Assembly (NCBI GenBank): GCA_037954665.1
Contig: JBBMOL010000037.1
Coordinates: forward strand, 1,178,001 to 1,242,000
DNA length: 64,000 nt
Source of the DNA: Laguncularia racemosa
Taxonomy: Eukaryota; Streptophyta; Magnoliopsida; Myrtales; Combretaceae
Direction of reading: 5' to 3'
Shown: positions 60,811 to 64,000 of the stretch, in pieces
Layout of the letters: each line of letters begins with the position of its first letter
Numbering within the stretch: the first letter of the stretch is position 1
The notes under the pieces: generated by a model
Seen by the model: the letters and a program-made list of their open reading frames with translations, nothing else
Databases searched by the model: none
Told to the model about the DNA's origin: nothing
Made by a program: the position numbers and the translations under genes

Positions 60811-61356
60811 TTAAGTGCTTGGGAAAGTTTGCATCCAACTTTGGTTGATCATGACGTGATCAAGTTTCCTCAAAATGGGGTTGTGGGCTTGTCGGTTTGT
60901 CCATGTAAAGAAATCACTTGTATATCTTAGGTCCTCTAAGTTGACCTTGGCCATGCGAGCTTGGAATTCCGCCATGGCGGGTGTCATTCGCCCCCGACCA
61001 CCTTGCTTCTCGAATGGGGATTTGGTTATGTTTAAGTCCCTAAGAACCATCCACGGGATAGTGGCGTGTGTGAGGAAAAGTTCTTCCAGATATTTCCATA
61101 ATTCCCTCCTTTCGTTGTTGTTGTTATTAGCCCCATATATGATAGTGACATTGAGGCTAGTATTAAGCTGCGATGAATCGCAATGCAATGGGATAGTTGA
61201 GTTCTTTCCATAACAGTGCGGATATCCTACACTCTCGGTTGCCATGCTATCCAAATTCTCTTTGGTGCTACTTGGTTGATAGCTACTTGCCAATGTGGCC
61301 TTAAACATTGCCTTACCAATCAATGTCTTATTGGTGGTATTTACCTTGGTTTCCAA
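60811..61356 (-). pseudogene. LINE endonuclease domain (APE type)
   Basis: A 181-aa open piece starts METKVN, the catalytic Glu motif of L1 endonucleases. It continues with NVTIIYGANNNNNERRELW, IPWMVLRDLNITKSPFEKQG (standing for GDFN), DLRYTSDFFTWTNRQ and KLDHVMINQSW (standing for LDR). The GDFN-type motif reads RDLN here, so one catalytic-region residue is changed. It is separated from the RT by a 23-base C run on this strand and several stops. Confidence 0.82.
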
Positions 61357-61489
61357 TATCCCTATTAGGGATATTCTATTTATGCCACCTCTTTTGTTAT
61401 TTCTACCTCTTTTAGAGGGTCATTTAACCTTCTTACATTCCATGCTGCTATGTTCATGGGTAAGGTGTGACAATGGAGTCCTTGAGGAG

Positions 61490-62190
61490 TTAGGTGAAGG
61501 AATATAGCCTCTTCCTCTGTTTCTTCTTGCGTTTACCAGAGGAGTTGGAGCCTTTGCTTCTCTTGCAGCTGTTTCCAAGTGTCTTGGATGCCATGTCAAT
61601 TAGTTTGGATAGTGAAATGTTTTCATAACCGCTGTCCTCGCTATCCTCAATTGGTGCTGTTTTGTTCGTCTCGATGGGGGTAGAAATGGGGATGGAGGTG
61701 TTGCATGGCGGGATGCTTGCTTTAGATGGTTTTTGGCTGTTATGTGGATTGGTTTGTGGTAAGTGGTTGTTGGCTCCTACCTTCTCCGTGTCTTTATCCT
61801 TGGAGTTAGAAGCCTGGTGGTGGCAACCTTGGAGAGTTGTACGCTTGGTTTGAACTAGGCAACCCCTTTTGCTATCCTGGAGTGTAGCGGGTATGGGGTG
61901 GTTAATGCTAGAAGATGGATGGTTTCCGCTGGAGGTGTTTTTTTGGGAAAGGGTGTTTATTGCTTTGTTTTGTATGGTTTTGTTGGTGTGGGGAGGTTGC
62001 ATTTCTTCTTCGTCCCTTGGCTTGGAAGGGTCTGTCGATGAGGGTACGGTGGGTGTTTGGCATTTGTGTCCAAAAACCTAGCATTTTTTGCAATAAAGAG
62101 GGATCCATTGGTAGTCGATGTTGAGAAAGGCCAATGAGCCATCAGCTCTCTCGACTTCAATTTGCTTGACCAGCTCTCTTCTTCCATTGA
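61490..62190 (-). pseudogene. LINE ORF1 (gag-like) C-terminal part
   Basis: In one frame the minus strand reads GRRELVKQIEVERADGSLAF then YQWIPLYCKKC, a TAG, and VFGHKC. This is the end of the plant LINE ORF1 domain with its zinc knuckle; the TAG replaces one residue inside the knuckle. Then comes an open Ser/Thr/Asn/Lys-rich low-complexity region (62002-61490), typical of the ORF1 tail, ending in KRKKKQRKR. Confidence 0.7.
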
Positions 62191-62740
62191 GCTCCACTAG
62201 GACCCACAGATTGACATCTTACCAGTTTGATATTTGCATTAACTAGACCCATATGGAGTAAGCTCACACGGAAGTAACCATATTCAATGGTAATTTGCTT
62301 GACAACTTCAGATACTGGCACAAGCACACCAAGACTACGATAAAAAGTGAAACCAAAATACCTAAAAAGTGAAACCAAAATACCTAAATACCAGAGAGAA
62401 TTGGCAATACAAGCAACAAACAATGTTGTCGATCAAAATGGGCAGATGGATCAGCTGAGTGTATGTCATTTGTGTGCATGCATACAACATAAAAATGGCT
62501 AAAATGAAGATTTTACCATAAGAGTTTTGGCTGGTATACATGCATTTCACCACAGGTTATGCAGGAAGCCACTTACTGGAGAAAATAAAAACAAAAACAC
62601 GGTGCCCAGCTAAAAACTTCCAAGTATCTACTAAAGGCACAGTAAATTAAAAAGCTTCACTAAATGTGAAAAGAGGAAAAAATTGTGAAAATTTCATGGT
62701 CGCCAAATATATAAGAAATGGCCCAACCCTCTTTAGGCAC
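62191..62740. other. Region between LINE and BTF3 gene
   Basis: It probably holds the BTF3 3' UTR at the right. A direct repeat (AAAGTGAAACCAAAATACCT twice, 62344-62383) is present. Part of 62190-62330 may still be LINE ORF1 (VKQITIEYG-like phrase), but I could not extend the domain. Confidence 0.4.
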
Positions 62741-64000
62741 TTAAGATTTCTGACCCTCTTCTTCGGCGGCAGCCTCAAAGGTCTCTCCAGCAACAAGTTC
62801 AGGAACCTCATCGTCGTCGTCCTCTTGTGTCGCGTTAGTACCAGCACCTGCACCAGGTGCCTGCTTCTGGAACTGCTCTGCCAACTTCCTCAGATTGTCC
62901 AAATTATCTGGGCCCAATTGGTTGATGATACCGGGGAGGATATCTTGTAATTCTGGGAGTCCAGATAACGAGAAAAATGGGTCAAAACTTGTACAATGCA
63001 AGAAATTCAAAATGGTTTAAGTGTGCCATATAATATTTATCCTATATGCTGTGTTGGAAACGGAAAAACAAAAGAGGTACATACTCTTGGTTTGAGGAGC
63101 ACCACTAACAACCCACGTGTTAGCAGCAATAGAAGCTTGAACTGGCACACAAAAGGAAAACCAAAGATTTGTTAGCACATCCACAAAGGAAGAATTGCAG
63201 AAATCTGCACAAGGAATAGTCAATCAACCTTTGGGGTTTACAAATTGGATAACTACATCATCCTTAAAGATGTTGACTTCCTCAATTGCAGGTATAGCGT
63301 TAACACCAATCCTCTTCAGGGTGCTCTGAAGCCTTTTGTCGTCTGTGGTTGTTGTCTTATGAACTGCCTTCTTCTTTCTGCAGTAGAGATTGAATATATG
63401 ATCAAAAAGGAAAGTTTCAAAAAACAAAAAATTGTAACAAGTTCGATATTATTCTTTTCAAACATTTGTGCAAATAAGAAATTTGAAACTGATCCTTTCT
63501 GCTGGCTGATGTGTTTATACACACACACACTAACACACTATATGTGTGTGTGTATATATATATATTTTATATATATATTACACATGGGATCATGCACGGA
63601 GAGATTTGCAAATAACTGAAGATAAAGAGTAGGTAAATAAATATGGGTTCATATGAGTTTGTGTGTTCACAAAACGATATACCAAAAGTAATGCAGTAAG
63701 AGACAAACACAATCCTGAAACTACTTTTTACAATATTGAATGTGAGAGAGTCTGCACAAGGATGTTGCTAAAAAGCGAAAATAGAAGGATTACTGCTCCA
63801 TAGGTCTAGCAGGACGCCTGATAGTAACATATGTAATTTCAATATTTCAAATTGTTTAAAACAGTTTTAGTTCAGTGACCCACAATTTCATCAAAAGTAC
63901 AATAATGTGACATGTCCAAGTTAACAGGAAGAAGCTCCTAACCTTCTCATGGTGCCCTTTCCACCAGTACGGACTGAGCCCGCCATCTTCATAAGCCTCT
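62741..64000 (-). CDS. BTF3: Nascent polypeptide-associated complex subunit beta (BTF3-like), 5' end outside window
   Basis: Visible exons: 64000-63943 (partial), 63377-63229, 63141-63085 and 62952-62741. They join into RLMKMAGSVRTGGKGTMRR, KKKAVHKTTTTDDKRLQSTL, then RIGVNAIPAIEEVNIF, VQASIAANTWVVSGAPQTKK, LQDILPGIINQLGPDNLDNL and an acidic tail (EDDDDEVPELVAGETFE). This is the NAC domain of the ribosome-bound complex that shields new polypeptides and guides targeting; plant BTF3 is also named as a transcription-related factor. The start codon is probably a few residues upstream of the visible LMKMAG, outside the window, since plant proteins begin with a short MN..KL phrase. The 63.4-63.9-kb intron carries a TG/TA microsatellite. 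Confidence 0.95.
63517..63582. repeat. CA/TG/TA microsatellite in the BTF3 first visible intron
   Basis: ACACACACACACTAACACAC is followed by TATGTGTGTGTGTATATATATATA, two stretches able to pair with each other. It lies within an intron. Confidence 0.7.

Larger units (their letters stand above)
57771..62190 (-). mobile_element. Decayed L1-type LINE retrotransposon
   Basis: On the minus strand, in order: the end of ORF1 with a zinc-knuckle-like stretch, an endonuclease domain, a reverse transcriptase with FADD, and a C-terminal cysteine region. A poly(A) tail closes the element (plus-strand T run at about 57774-57786). All reading frames are interrupted. The left end is set by the tail; the right end is uncertain because ORF1 fades out near 62190 and the N-terminal part was not recognised. 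No target-site duplication was found with confidence. Confidence 0.88.

Overview
The window is plant nuclear DNA, almost certainly from a dicot. Genes are sparse, split by introns with GT..AG borders and AT-rich, and they sit among plant-type retrotransposons. The encoded families are typical of land plants: a phytocyanin, a xyloglucan endotransglucosylase/hydrolase (XTH), a NETWORKED/KIP1-like actin-binding protein and a short plant ArfGAP. I cannot name the species. Nothing bacterial (operons, CRISPR, phage) is present.

Layout. 1-11738: a decayed Ty3/gypsy LTR retrotransposon of Tat/Ogre type on the minus strand, with gag, protease, RT, two RNase H regions, integrase, a tandem-repeat 3' UTR, PBS, PPT and two long LTRs; one LTR is cut by the window edge and the other has lost its outer end. 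11739-13860: AT-rich DNA without genes. 13860-19076: a RING-H2 E3 ligase gene (minus), apparently with a 4-kb intron in its 3' UTR. 19240-26550: intergenic DNA holding two related TIR elements, an LTR-like repeat block and a LINE reverse-transcriptase relic. 26580-34000: an AGD15-like ArfGAP gene (plus, at least seven coding exons). 35645-37098: a two-exon phytocyanin gene (minus). 37300-44990: a gene desert with a 1.6-kb tandem duplication, a degenerate dispersed repeat and TA microsatellites. 44999-46601: a two-exon NET3/KIP1-like gene (plus). 47322-51863: a five-exon gene (minus) joining a thioredoxin-like [2Fe-2S] ferredoxin domain to TPR-like helices. 53915-56288: a four-exon XTH gene (minus). 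57770-62190: a decayed L1-type LINE (minus). 62741-64000: the nascent-polypeptide-associated complex beta subunit (BTF3) gene (minus), cut by the right edge.

The genes do not form a pathway; they are neighbours with separate housekeeping, cell-wall, trafficking and cytoskeletal roles. I rebuilt exons by joining open frames at GT..AG borders that restore conserved family sequence, so internal borders are fairly secure. UTR ends and promoters are only suggested. I did not find a clearly new biological system. The best leads are the Tat-type element with its nested-period 3' UTR repeat and TGG-to-TAG decay, the phytocyanin with a Leu at the axial copper position, the ferredoxin-TPR fusion, and the NAB domain lacking its usual N-terminal tryptophan block.
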